Shown: positions 27,987 to 36,017 of the stretch, one piece after another
Layout: each line of letters starts with the position of its first letter
Position numbering within the stretch: the first letter of the stretch is position 1
Assembly: GCA_020832905.1 (NCBI GenBank)
Contig: JAJHRG010000001.1
Span: forward strand, 424,617-474,902
Source: Thermoproteota archaeon
GTDB lineage: Archaea > Thermoproteota > Methanomethylicia > Methanomethylicales > Methanomethylicaceae
Direction of reading: 5' to 3'
Length of the DNA stretch: 50,286 bases
Made by a program: the position numbers and the translations under genes
The notes under the pieces: model-generated
The model's input: the letters and a program-made list of their open reading frames with translations, nothing else
Databases searched by the model: none
What the model was told of the DNA's origin: nothing

Positions 27987-28667
27987 TTGAAACTTTCTTA
28001 CCCTCTAATAATAATAAACTATAAAACTTATTTAGAAACTTTAGGTAAAAAAGGTTTGCAAATTGCAAAAATAGCTGAGAAAATTTCTTTAGAATATGGA
28101 GTTTGTATTGTTGTAGCACCTCAATTTGTAGATATAAGAAAAATATCTGAAGAAGTTTCTATACCAGTTTTTGCTCAGCATGTTGATTCTTATCCACCAG
28201 GTGCTTATACTGGACATATTACTCCAGAATCAATAAAAGAAGCAGGAGCTTGTGGCACTCTTATAAATCATTCAGAAAAACGTCTAAGAATTGATATAAT
28301 AGAAGAAATAGTATCAAGATGTAATAACTTAAATTTAAAAACTTGTATATGTGCTAATAATACTTTAATTGCTAAAGCATTATCATTATTAAAGCCAGAA
28401 ATGATTGCTGTAGAACCTCCTGAACTTATAGGTTCTGGAATTTCAGTTTCAAAAGCCAAGCCAGAAATTATAATTAATTCAGTAAATAGCATAAAAAGTA
28501 TTAGTCCAAGTGTTCATGTTTTATGTGGTGCAGGTATAACAGAGGGAATAGATGTTAAAAAAGCTATAGAATTTGGCTCAGAAGGAGTACTAGTTGCTTC
28601 TGCAATTGCAAAATCTAAAGATCCAGAAAAAATATTAAAAGAATTTGCAATTGCATTAACTAAATAA
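27987..28667 (+). CDS. tpiA: Triosephosphate isomerase
   Basis: Interconverts glyceraldehyde 3-phosphate and dihydroxyacetone phosphate. Catalytic residues are visible: Lys in INYKTY, His in LINHSE and Glu in AVEPPELIG; the phosphate loop is CGAGI. TTG 27987 behind AAGGGA gives 226 residues, the archaeal size. An ATG at 27942 would add 15 unlikely residues and overlap nadE. The promoter must lie inside nadE. Confidence 0.95.
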   Translation: MKLSYPLIIINYKTYLETLGKKGLQIAKIAEKISLEYGVCIVVAPQFVDIRKISEEVSIPVFAQHVDSYPPGAYTGHITPESIKEAGACGTLINHSEKRLRIDIIEEIVSRCNNLNLKTCICANNTLIAKALSLLKPEMIAVEPPELIGSGISVSKAKPEIIINSVNSIKSISPSVHVLCGAGITEGIDVKKAIEFGSEGVLVASAIAKSKDPEKILKEFAIALTK

Positions 28668-28682
28668 GATTTTTTTAATAAC

Positions 28683-30578
28683 TTATCTTTTTTTATATTT
28701 CCTAACTACTTTAGGTGCCTTTATACTAGCAACAACTTCAGGAAAGCTTTCTAAGTCACTATTTGGCATATACATTGCATTAATATATTCTTCTTCAAAA
28801 ATAGGCTCAGCAGCTAATTCTACATATTTCATTTTTTTTACAACTTCCTCAGCTTCTTTTCTATAATCTATTGATTTTAAGCATAATCTAGCACCTGAAC
28901 CTGCAGTATTTCCTAAGAAGGAAATTTTTGAAATTGGTAATTCTGGTATCATACCTATTAATCTTGCACTAGAAGGATCAATATAACTTCCAAAAGCACC
29001 AGCTATTATTATTTCAGAAAGTTCTTCTTTTTTAAAACCAGCTTTTCTCATTAAAGTCATATATCCTGCATACATTGCTGCTTTTGCTTTTTGAATTTCT
29101 CTTATATCATCTTGAGTTATAACAATATCTTCTTCTTTATTTGCAGTTTCTTCTTTAAATGCTATGATAAATTCTTTACCATTTTCACCTTCACGTATTC
29201 TTTTATGATTTTGTAAAATAATTCTTCCACTTGTATCGATTACTCCAGTTCTTAACATTTCTGCAATAGCATCTATTATACCAGAACCACAAATTCCTCT
29301 TGGTTTTTCATTATCTATAGTTACATATTCAACATCAAAATTTTCCTTTATTCTTACTCTTTCTATTGCACCACTTGCAGCTCTCATTCCAAATTTTATA
29401 TGTGCACCTTCAAAAGCTGGACCAGAAGCTGTTGAACAACACCATAATCCATATTTATTTCCTAAAATTACTTCTGTATTTGTACCTACATCCATAAGTA
29501 AAGTAAGTTTCTCTTTTTCATGAATTCTTGATGCTAAAATATCAGCTATAGCATCTGCTCCTACAAATCCAGCTACATTTGGTAATGTATAAATACCTCC
29601 TATTGGATTTATATTAACTCCAATATTTTTAGCTCTTGTATAATATCCTTTACCTATTACAGGTGCATATGGTGATAGACCTAACCATTTTACATTTAAA
29701 CCAAGGAATAAGTGATGCATTGCTGTATTTCCTACAACAACAACTTCATAAATATTATTCCTCATAATATTTGTTTCTCTAATTCCTTTTTCTATTAATG
29801 AATTAATTCCATCTATTATTGTTTTTTGAATTTCTCTAAGTGCATCTTCACTTTGTGAAGCATATTGTATTCTTGAAATTACATCTTCTCCATATTTTAT
29901 TTGTGGATTCATTATTCCATCAGAGAATATTACAGTTCCATCATTTAAATCTACAATAAATAATGCAAGTTTTGTTGTACCAATATCTATAGCAACTCCA
30001 TAGCACTTATCTACTGTATTACCAGCTTCTATATCTATTATTTCATTACCTAAAATAGTAAAGGTAACTTTCCAATTACTTTCTCTTAGAATTTTTGGCA
30101 TTTTTCTTGTAACTTCATAATTTATTGTAATATTTCCTATATTTAATTTTGATAAAATATCAAGTACTCTAACATCATCTCCTCTTGGATCATTTAATGA
30201 TGGTGGTGTTATTTCTAAATAAATTTTTTTAACATTTGGATTAAGTCTTGATGGAGGCTCAACTCCCATTATTACTAATCTCTGTCTTCCTGTTCTACTT
30301 TGCTCTGGTATGTTTACTACAATGTTATCATGAACTTTAAGTTGACAAGCTAAGCGAAATCCTTTTGATATTTTTTCACCTAATCTTCGTTTCTCATGAT
30401 CAGTAGGTGGATTAGTTCTTCCTTCAATTACTTCTACTATACACTTACCACATAATCCTTTTCCACCACATATAGCAGAAATATCTATATTACCTTTTAT
30501 TGCAGCTGATAATACTGTATTTCCTTCTTCAATTGTAATTCTTTTTCCATCAGGAAGAAATTTTACTTCATATTCCAT
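28683..30578 (-). CDS. RACo-like reductive activator: [2Fe-2S] ferredoxin plus ASKHA ATPase
   Basis: 631 residues. The ferredoxin domain (about 1-95) has C37, C43, C46 and C78 in the C-x5-C-x2-C...C pattern of plant-type [2Fe-2S] sites. A linker follows, then an ASKHA ATPase with GVAIDIGTTKLALFIVDL near 190, VVVGNTAMHH and LLMDVGTNTEVILG. This is the architecture of RACo, which uses ATP to reduce inactive Co(II) corrinoid proteins. The C-terminal 2x[4Fe-4S] domain of archaeal RamA is absent. Its start overlaps the A2-like ATPase by 11 bases at the end of the mmp3-6-17-7 operon. Target could be a corrinoid protein or MCR itself. Confidence 0.88.
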   Translation of the reverse strand: MEYEVKFLPDGKRITIEEGNTVLSAAIKGNIDISAICGGKGLCGKCIVEVIEGRTNPPTDHEKRRLGEKISKGFRLACQLKVHDNIVVNIPEQSRTGRQRLVIMGVEPPSRLNPNVKKIYLEITPPSLNDPRGDDVRVLDILSKLNIGNITINYEVTRKMPKILRESNWKVTFTILGNEIIDIEAGNTVDKCYGVAIDIGTTKLALFIVDLNDGTVIFSDGIMNPQIKYGEDVISRIQYASQSEDALREIQKTIIDGINSLIEKGIRETNIMRNNIYEVVVVGNTAMHHLFLGLNVKWLGLSPYAPVIGKGYYTRAKNIGVNINPIGGIYTLPNVAGFVGADAIADILASRIHEKEKLTLLMDVGTNTEVILGNKYGLWCCSTASGPAFEGAHIKFGMRAASGAIERVRIKENFDVEYVTIDNEKPRGICGSGIIDAIAEMLRTGVIDTSGRIILQNHKRIREGENGKEFIIAFKEETANKEEDIVITQDDIREIQKAKAAMYAGYMTLMRKAGFKKEELSEIIIAGAFGSYIDPSSARLIGMIPELPISKISFLGNTAGSGARLCLKSIDYRKEAEEVVKKMKYVELAAEPIFEEEYINAMYMPNSDLESFPEVVASIKAPKVVRKYKKR

Positions 30579-32241
30579 TATTACTCATCTCTAAATATTT
30601 CTTTATTACATCTTCTGGTTTTCCATCCATTACTACTTTTCCATTTATTATTAATATGCATCTATCTGCTACTTCTTCTACAAAATCTAATTGATGACTT
30701 ACTAGTATAATAGCTGGTTTAAAAATTTCTTTTATTTTCTTTAATGTATTTGCAATTTTTCTTAATGTTAATGGATCTAAATCACCAAAAGGCTCATCTA
30801 ATAATAATACTTTAGGCTTAGAAATTAAAGAAAGAAGAAGTGCAATTCTTATTTTTTCTCCTCCAGATAATTCACATACTTTTCTATTAAGAATTTCACT
30901 TTTCATATTAACCCAATTTAGCATTTTTTCTGCAATTTCTCTAGTTTTTTCAGGATCTTTTTCTTTGAAAATTCTTTTCAAATCTTCTTTACTTAATCCT
31001 AATTCACTTAATTTTATCTCCATATCCATATCAGGAAGTTCTGCAATTCTTCCTAAGATATCAATTGTTACTTCACTTAAACCTTCTTTTTCTGCTCTTT
31101 TTATTGCTTCTTCTAAAAGTCTATAATCTTTAATTCCAAGACGAGCTGCAAATAATTCCAATATAGTAGCCCAATATGGTAAATCAAATTCTTGATGCAT
31201 CATACTTATTTTTCTTCTTGCTCTTAAACTCTTCTTTCCAAATTTGCTAATTTCAACCCATTCATTTTTATGAAGTACTAAAATACTTCCACTACTTGGT
31301 ATTTCAAGACCAGCTAACATTCTTAAAAGAACTGTTTTTCCTGCAGCAGAAGGTCCAATAATTGCTGTAATTTCTCCTGTTCTAAAACTTAATGTTGTAT
31401 TATTAAGTTCAAAAACTTTTCCATAAGGTATTAACTCATATACTTTACTTACATTCTCCATTCTGAGAATTTCTTTTCCTTTTATTTCCTTTTTTTCTAA
31501 TGGCTTTTCCATTTTTGAAAGAAAAAAATCTACAACATCTTTTGGCTTTCCATCCATTATTATTCTTCCCTTTTCAATAAGTAAAACTCTATCTGCAAGA
31601 TTCTTATGAATATCAGGATTATGAGAAACAAATAATATACTAATATTATAAGCTTCTCTTACTCTTTTAAGAACATCAATTAAATCATTTCTACTATTAT
31701 GATCTGTCATTGTTCCTGGCTCATCTAATAACAAAAGCTTAGGTTTTCTTGCAATTTGTCTTGCAATAATTAATCTTTGCTTTTCTCCTCCACTTAATAT
31801 CATAGCCCATAATTCTGCTTTTTTATCAAGTCCTATAACTTTTAAAATTTCCAATGCTTTCCTTTTATATTCTTCATATTCTCCTTCACATTCTGGAATA
31901 GTTTCTTCTCTTATATCCTGATATCTAAGTGCTCTTATAACATTATTTACTACAGAATCTGACCATAATCCAAAACTTCTTTGAAGTTGAATTGCAGTTC
32001 TTTTTTGTAATTCTAAAAACTTTTCTTTAGGTGAATTTGCTTCTACTTCTAAATCCTCAAATATTATTCTACCACTATTAAAACTTTCAACTCCTCTTAT
32101 TATTCTTAATAGTGTAGTTTTTCCAGCACCACTTTCTCCAAGTATTCCTAAGATTTCTCCTTTTTTTAATTCAAAAGATACTGAATCAAGTGCTTTAATT
32201 CCATTTGGAAATATCTTTACAATATTTTCACATGTTAACAT
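30568..32241 (-). CDS. Second A2-like tandem ABC ATPase, no zinc insert
   Basis: 557 residues, two ABC domains, no membrane segments. Domain 1: Walker A GESGAGKTT, Q-loop QLQRSFGLW, signature LSGGEKQ, Walker B LLLLDEPGTMTD. Domain 2: GPSAAGKTV, LSGGEKI, VLLLDEPFGDLD. The QRxFGL Q-loop is shared with the canonical A2 at 19689-21287, but the four-cysteine insert is missing. A longer helical insert lies in domain 2 (about residues 370-430). It starts nine bases after mmp7 and overlaps the RACo-like gene by 11 bases. Its place in the activation operon suggests a role in MCR activation. Confidence 0.86.
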   Translation of the reverse strand: MLTCENIVKIFPNGIKALDSVSFELKKGEILGILGESGAGKTTLLRIIRGVESFNSGRIIFEDLEVEANSPKEKFLELQKRTAIQLQRSFGLWSDSVVNNVIRALRYQDIREETIPECEGEYEEYKRKALEILKVIGLDKKAELWAMILSGGEKQRLIIARQIARKPKLLLLDEPGTMTDHNSRNDLIDVLKRVREAYNISILFVSHNPDIHKNLADRVLLIEKGRIIMDGKPKDVVDFFLSKMEKPLEKKEIKGKEILRMENVSKVYELIPYGKVFELNNTTLSFRTGEITAIIGPSAAGKTVLLRMLAGLEIPSSGSILVLHKNEWVEISKFGKKSLRARRKISMMHQEFDLPYWATILELFAARLGIKDYRLLEEAIKRAEKEGLSEVTIDILGRIAELPDMDMEIKLSELGLSKEDLKRIFKEKDPEKTREIAEKMLNWVNMKSEILNRKVCELSGGEKIRIALLLSLISKPKVLLLDEPFGDLDPLTLRKIANTLKKIKEIFKPAIILVSHQLDFVEEVADRCILIINGKVVMDGKPEDVIKKYLEMSNNGI

Positions 32242-32250
32242 TTTAACACC

Positions 32251-33159
32251 CTACGTAAAGAAAGACTCTGGTAAAATTTTAATGAGTATATAATCTCTCA
32301 TTTTTGATTTAATTATATTAGCAATCTCTATAAGCTTTTTTCCTTCAATTTCTATAGATGCTATTTTGTTCTTGTACTCATCATATGGAAGTTTTACTCT
32401 TACACCATCTATTTTTAATGTTACAGGATTAGGAGAAAGTACTTCATTAACTTCAGGTAATTGTCTTTCTATTTCTTTTTTTACTAATGCAGGTTCAACT
32501 ATCAATGGATCTAAATCCATTTCTCTTCTTCTTTTTTCTGCAATTTTTCCTAAAATTTCAGAAATTTCATTAAGCTTTTTTATCATATCCATAGTTCTAG
32601 CTCTTTCATTAAATCTTCCAATACCTCCAATATACCCACTAACATTTGGAAGAATTAAATTATCAGGTTTACCTGTTACTACAACAGGAATTGAAATTTC
32701 ACTAAATAGCTTACTTTTAAATTTTGAAATACAATATTCAAAATTTCCTAATACAAATAATGCAATATCATGTTCTTCTATTAATTGCTTTTCTTCTTTT
32801 GTTATATGTGCTATTTTCTGACCAACCCCTCTTGCTAATCCTATGATATTTGTCTTTGCACCATGTCTTCTTAAATTCTCTGCAATATCACATACTGGAT
32901 GTGGTAAATGATGTCTTGATAAACTAGGTGAAACAACAGCTATTTCAGTACCAATAAGTGGAGCTTCTCTTATCTTTCCTTTAAGTTCTATTACTAACTT
33001 ATTTAAATCATTAAATTCTTCTTCAGGAATTGCTAAATACATTATTACATCTAATCCTATTATATTCTTTTGTATTAAGTATCCTCCAATATCTTCTACA
33101 AATTCTATTAATTTTTCATGTTTATATGTTCCCCCTTCAAATACAATATACTTTAACAT
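32251..33159 (-). CDS. mmp7: Methanogenesis marker protein 7 (MCR activation complex)
   Basis: 302 residues. Mmp7 co-purifies with McrC, Mmp3, Mmp6, Mmp17 and A2 in MCR activation. The core SPSLSRHHLPHPVCDI followed by ENLRRHGAKTNIIGLARG is clearly homologous to the McrC segment SPSKRHITRPICEI, so the two are paralogues. Other cysteines are few (one in FEYCIS), making Cys in PVCDI a candidate metal ligand. The start shares one base with the mmp17 stop. Confidence 0.9.
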   Translation of the reverse strand: MLKYIVFEGGTYKHEKLIEFVEDIGGYLIQKNIIGLDVIMYLAIPEEEFNDLNKLVIELKGKIREAPLIGTEIAVVSPSLSRHHLPHPVCDIAENLRRHGAKTNIIGLARGVGQKIAHITKEEKQLIEEHDIALFVLGNFEYCISKFKSKLFSEISIPVVVTGKPDNLILPNVSGYIGGIGRFNERARTMDMIKKLNEISEILGKIAEKRRREMDLDPLIVEPALVKKEIERQLPEVNEVLSPNPVTLKIDGVRVKLPYDEYKNKIASIEIEGKKLIEIANIIKSKMRDYILIKILPESFFT

Positions 33160-33710
33160 TATTTCTCTACCTTAATCTCATGAGCTTTTTTAATCCATTC
33201 TTCTTTTATTGGATCTTCTGAAGCAATAACTGTAAGTATATCTTTTTCTTTTATAGTGTGTCTAATTCTAAAACCCTCAGGAAGTACTCTATTTACTAAT
33301 TCTATTATTCTTTCAGAAATATCTACTTCTTTTTCTCTTATCTTAATTTCCTTAATTTCATTAATATCAATATTTCTTAATAATATTTCAAATCTACCAA
33401 TCTGTTCAACTTTATCTCTTCCAAATTTACTCCATAAAACTCTTAAAGCATCTGTTACATCAATTTCATTTTCTAATATTATTTTTATAGTATTTGCTCT
33501 TTCTTCAAATCTTGCTAAATCCTTAAGTAAATTTCTTCTTTTTATTTCCTTGTAACTTACTTTCATTATGCATAATGGAATTTCTAAATTCATATATAGA
33601 TATACCCATTCTATACTTCCTCCTAAAATTAAATCTTCAATACTTTGTTTTATAATCTTAATATAAGCTTCTCTTCCTTTTTCATCATTTGTATCTACTA
33701 TAATCTTAAT
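33159..33710 (-). CDS. mmp17: Methanogenesis marker protein 17, with ATT start
   Basis: Member of the MCR activation complex. The first ATG (33593) would give only 144 residues, but the frame stays open for 39 more codons with no ATG, GTG or TTG. It reaches ATT at 33710, seven bases after GGAGGAG. The extra residues, KIIVDTNDEKGREAYIKII and so on, agree with what I recall of other Mmp17 N-termini, and 183 residues fits the family. The ATT overlaps the mmp6 stop (ATTAA), implying coupling. The next gene, mmp7, shares one base. Confidence 0.82.
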   Translation of the reverse strand: MKIIVDTNDEKGREAYIKIIKQSIEDLILGGSIEWVYLYMNLEIPLCIMKVSYKEIKRRNLLKDLARFEERANTIKIILENEIDVTDALRVLWSKFGRDKVEQIGRFEILLRNIDINEIKEIKIREKEVDISERIIELVNRVLPEGFRIRHTIKEKDILTVIASEDPIKEEWIKKAHEIKVEK

Positions 33711-34116
33711 GTCTTATCTCCTCCTCTATTATTTTTTTAAGTACTTCAACATCAATCTTCTTCTTTGGTTTTTCTTCTACTGGTTTTTCTTCTTCTAATG
33801 CTTTTGCTACATTCCTTAATGCTTCTCTTTCAGTTCCAAGCATAAAAAAACCTGGTCTTGGTCCTCCACCTCTTTTTGCTCTACAAATACGTTCGTCTCC
33901 TATTCTATATCCTCTTATTTTAAAAAATATTCTATTTGGATCCATACTTTCTAATTCTTTTATAGCTTTTTTCAAATCTTCTTCTTCACCTTCAATTAAT
34001 AAACCATAACATGTTTCCTTATAATTAATTCCACTAATTAATGAAATCTTTTCTATTAACATTGAAGGTGTAAGACTTGAATCAGGAGAAAGCATTACAA
34101 CATATGTTTTTTTCAT
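33706..34116 (-). CDS. mmp6: Methanogenesis marker protein 6
   Basis: 136 residues, part of the purified MCR activation complex in known methanogens. RGYRIGDERICRAKRGGGPR followed by PGF is the family hallmark (near residues 71-93). The C-terminal ~30 residues are a charged Glu/Lys helix (EEEKPVEEKPKKK). Cys in ETCYG and in RICRA are the only cysteines seen. Its ATG shares one base with the mmp3 stop. Family call rests on remembered motifs. Confidence 0.8.
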   Translation of the reverse strand: MKKTYVVMLSPDSSLTPSMLIEKISLISGINYKETCYGLLIEGEEEDLKKAIKELESMDPNRIFFKIRGYRIGDERICRAKRGGGPRPGFFMLGTEREALRNVAKALEEEKPVEEKPKKKIDVEVLKKIIEEEIRH

Positions 34117-35606
34117 TAACTTTCCTCCATTATGTATATTTCATCTTCTAATTCACTTATTACATCTAATCCTTCTACTACTTCTCCTATTATATTTGTA
34201 CCACTAAAATCTTCTGCAGTTGGTCCAAATTTATTACTTTTTGTTAATCTTATTCCTATCATACCAGCAAATCTCTTTACAGAATTTGTTACACCGATAG
34301 CTCCTGGATTTACAATATCCTTTGGTATATTTTCTGGCAATAATGATCTTCCTAAGTCTTCATCACCTTTAAATAATATTACATCTTTTGTCTTAAAAAA
34401 TAATTTTAATACACCAATTTTTCTCAAATCAATTCCTGTAATTTTTTCAAAATATCTTACTGAATTAGGAGCTTTATCTCTATAAAGTTTTATTTTAAGA
34501 ATTTTCTTTTTCTCTAATCCCTTACATATAACTTCTCCTTTTTTGTATATTTCAATTGTAGTAGATGGATTACATTCTATAATAATACTATCATCATCTT
34601 TATTACCATCTCTTATATGTCTTATATTTAATTTCTCTAATAGCAATGATGCTTCTTTTTGTGTTTTTCCAAGCAAATCTAATTTCTCAGGTTTTATTGA
34701 AATTCTTATTCTATCCCCTTCTGAAGCAATTTCTGCTAATTCTAATCCTCTTACTACTCTTCCTACTATATTATGTTCACTAGATATTGGAGCTTTTTGA
34801 GTATAAATATAAATAGCTCCAGTATTATCTCCACTATTTCTTACAGAAACTACACCTTTTTCTCTTACTCCAATTTTTTCTTTTTTTAAATTAAATAATT
34901 TCCTATCATAAGCTATAAATTTACTTGTTTTCCTAGTGACAATAAAACCATTAGCTAAACTATTATATACATGTTCACTACTTATTGGAGAATCATAATT
35001 AAGAAGTATTTCTATTTTTGTAAGAATCTCATCACCTTCACTTAGCTCATAATTATCATCTGCCTTAATTAAATAACCTGATTTAATTCTTTTTTCAATA
35101 ACAGGTGAAATTTTTTCAATTTTATCTCCTATTTTTAAAATATCAAGTAAATATTTTCCATAAACTATTCTTCCCATGATATCTCCTTCACTTGGAGGAA
35201 AATATAGGCCACTATGATTTCTTTTACTAAATATTAAATGTGTTTGCTCATTACTCATACCTGATATACTTATTGTTACATCATATTTTTTTAATTCTAC
35301 ATCCTTTATTACTGGCTTAAAATCTGTATAAACAGGTCCAAAAGCAATAGCATCATTACTTACCCATCTTACATTACAATTTTCAAAATTTTTGTAAATT
35401 TCTCTCCATTTATCTAAAGTTCTATTATTTTCCCAAATAATAATCATTTTACCTTTATTAGTAATAATTTCATAAAGATTAGTAATTATATTTTCAAAAT
35501 CTATTTTTCTTTTTACTACTGATATAAATCCATTACTTTTTATAATATCTCCTAATTTCAAACCTTTTTCTACTTCTACCTCATTACCATCAATTCTTAT
35601 TTTCAT
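34116..35606 (-). CDS. mmp3: Methanogenesis marker protein 3
   Basis: 496 residues, first gene of the leftward activation operon. The N-terminal ~60 residues look like a ubiquitin-like/ThiS-type domain (IRIDGNEVEVEKGLKLGDII). Two cyclophilin-like barrels follow, with GLYFPPSEGDIMGRIVYGK and, near the C-terminus, IGIRLTKSNKFGPTAEDFSG and GEVVEGLDVISELED. Mmp3 is part of the MCR activation complex; isomerase activity is not established. GGTGA precedes ATG 35606. It is divergent from mcrD. Confidence 0.88.
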   Translation of the reverse strand: MKIRIDGNEVEVEKGLKLGDIIKSNGFISVVKRKIDFENIITNLYEIITNKGKMIIIWENNRTLDKWREIYKNFENCNVRWVSNDAIAFGPVYTDFKPVIKDVELKKYDVTISISGMSNEQTHLIFSKRNHSGLYFPPSEGDIMGRIVYGKYLLDILKIGDKIEKISPVIEKRIKSGYLIKADDNYELSEGDEILTKIEILLNYDSPISSEHVYNSLANGFIVTRKTSKFIAYDRKLFNLKKEKIGVREKGVVSVRNSGDNTGAIYIYTQKAPISSEHNIVGRVVRGLELAEIASEGDRIRISIKPEKLDLLGKTQKEASLLLEKLNIRHIRDGNKDDDSIIIECNPSTTIEIYKKGEVICKGLEKKKILKIKLYRDKAPNSVRYFEKITGIDLRKIGVLKLFFKTKDVILFKGDEDLGRSLLPENIPKDIVNPGAIGVTNSVKRFAGMIGIRLTKSNKFGPTAEDFSGTNIIGEVVEGLDVISELEDEIYIMEES

Positions 35607-35663
35607 TTTTCACCAAGTAAATTTATTTAAGTTTTTACCAATATTTATAAATTGGTGCTATAT
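35607..35663. promoter_or_regulatory. Divergent promoter between the two MCR-activation operons
   Basis: 57 bases separate mmp3 and mcrD. ATTTATAAAT (35643-35652) is a TATA box well placed for mmp3 on the minus strand. AAATTTATTTAAG (35619-35631) is suitably placed for mcrD on the plus strand. The two lie within each other's transcription start areas, so firing in one direction may limit the other. Confidence 0.5.
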
Positions 35664-36017
35664 TTGAATTATGAAATACCACCTGAAATTGAAATAATGC
35701 CAAGAAGACTTATGCCAAAAAGTAAAGCTGAAGAATTTGTTAATTTAATTAAGAATACTGGATTAGTTAAAGAAGTATTAATATATAAGCAAAAATATTC
35801 AGATGGAAAAAGCTATTTAGCAAATCGTTTTATCTTAATTATTAATATTAATTCTCCGGAAGAAGTTATAGAAAAGATAAAGCCTATATGTAATCAAATG
35901 ATGCCATATGGATATGATATAAGAATTGGTAGATTTATTAAATTAAGACCTACAGTTTCAGATTACATTAGAGGTGATTACTACTGGATAAAATCATCGG
36001 AAGAAGTGCACAAATAA
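35664..36017 (+). CDS. mcrD: McrD, MCR operon protein D
   Basis: About 117 residues. McrD binds MCR during assembly and is encoded inside the mcr operon in most methanogens; here it leads a separate operon with mcrC and mmp5. The conserved C-terminal block MPYGYDIRIGRF followed by LRPTVSDYIRGDYYW is diagnostic. TTG 35664 is preferred, six bases after GGTG; TTG 35652 or GTG 35655 would place the start in that site. It overlaps mcrC by 34 bases. Confidence 0.87.
   Translation: MNYEIPPEIEIMPRRLMPKSKAEEFVNLIKNTGLVKEVLIYKQKYSDGKSYLANRFILIININSPEEVIEKIKPICNQMMPYGYDIRIGRFIKLRPTVSDYIRGDYYWIKSSEEVHK

Noticed and set aside
28683-30578. RamA
   Set aside because: The C-terminal two-[4Fe-4S] domain of RamA is missing and an N-terminal [2Fe-2S] domain is present, which is the RACo layout.
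32366-32821. 151-residue open frame on the plus strand
   Set aside because: Antisense to mmp7, low complexity, no domain; a shadow frame.
33159-33593. mmp17 as an N-terminally truncated pseudogene starting at ATG 33593
   Set aside because: The missing N-terminus is encoded in the same open frame without any stop, behind a strong ribosome-binding site, so an ATT start explains it without damage.
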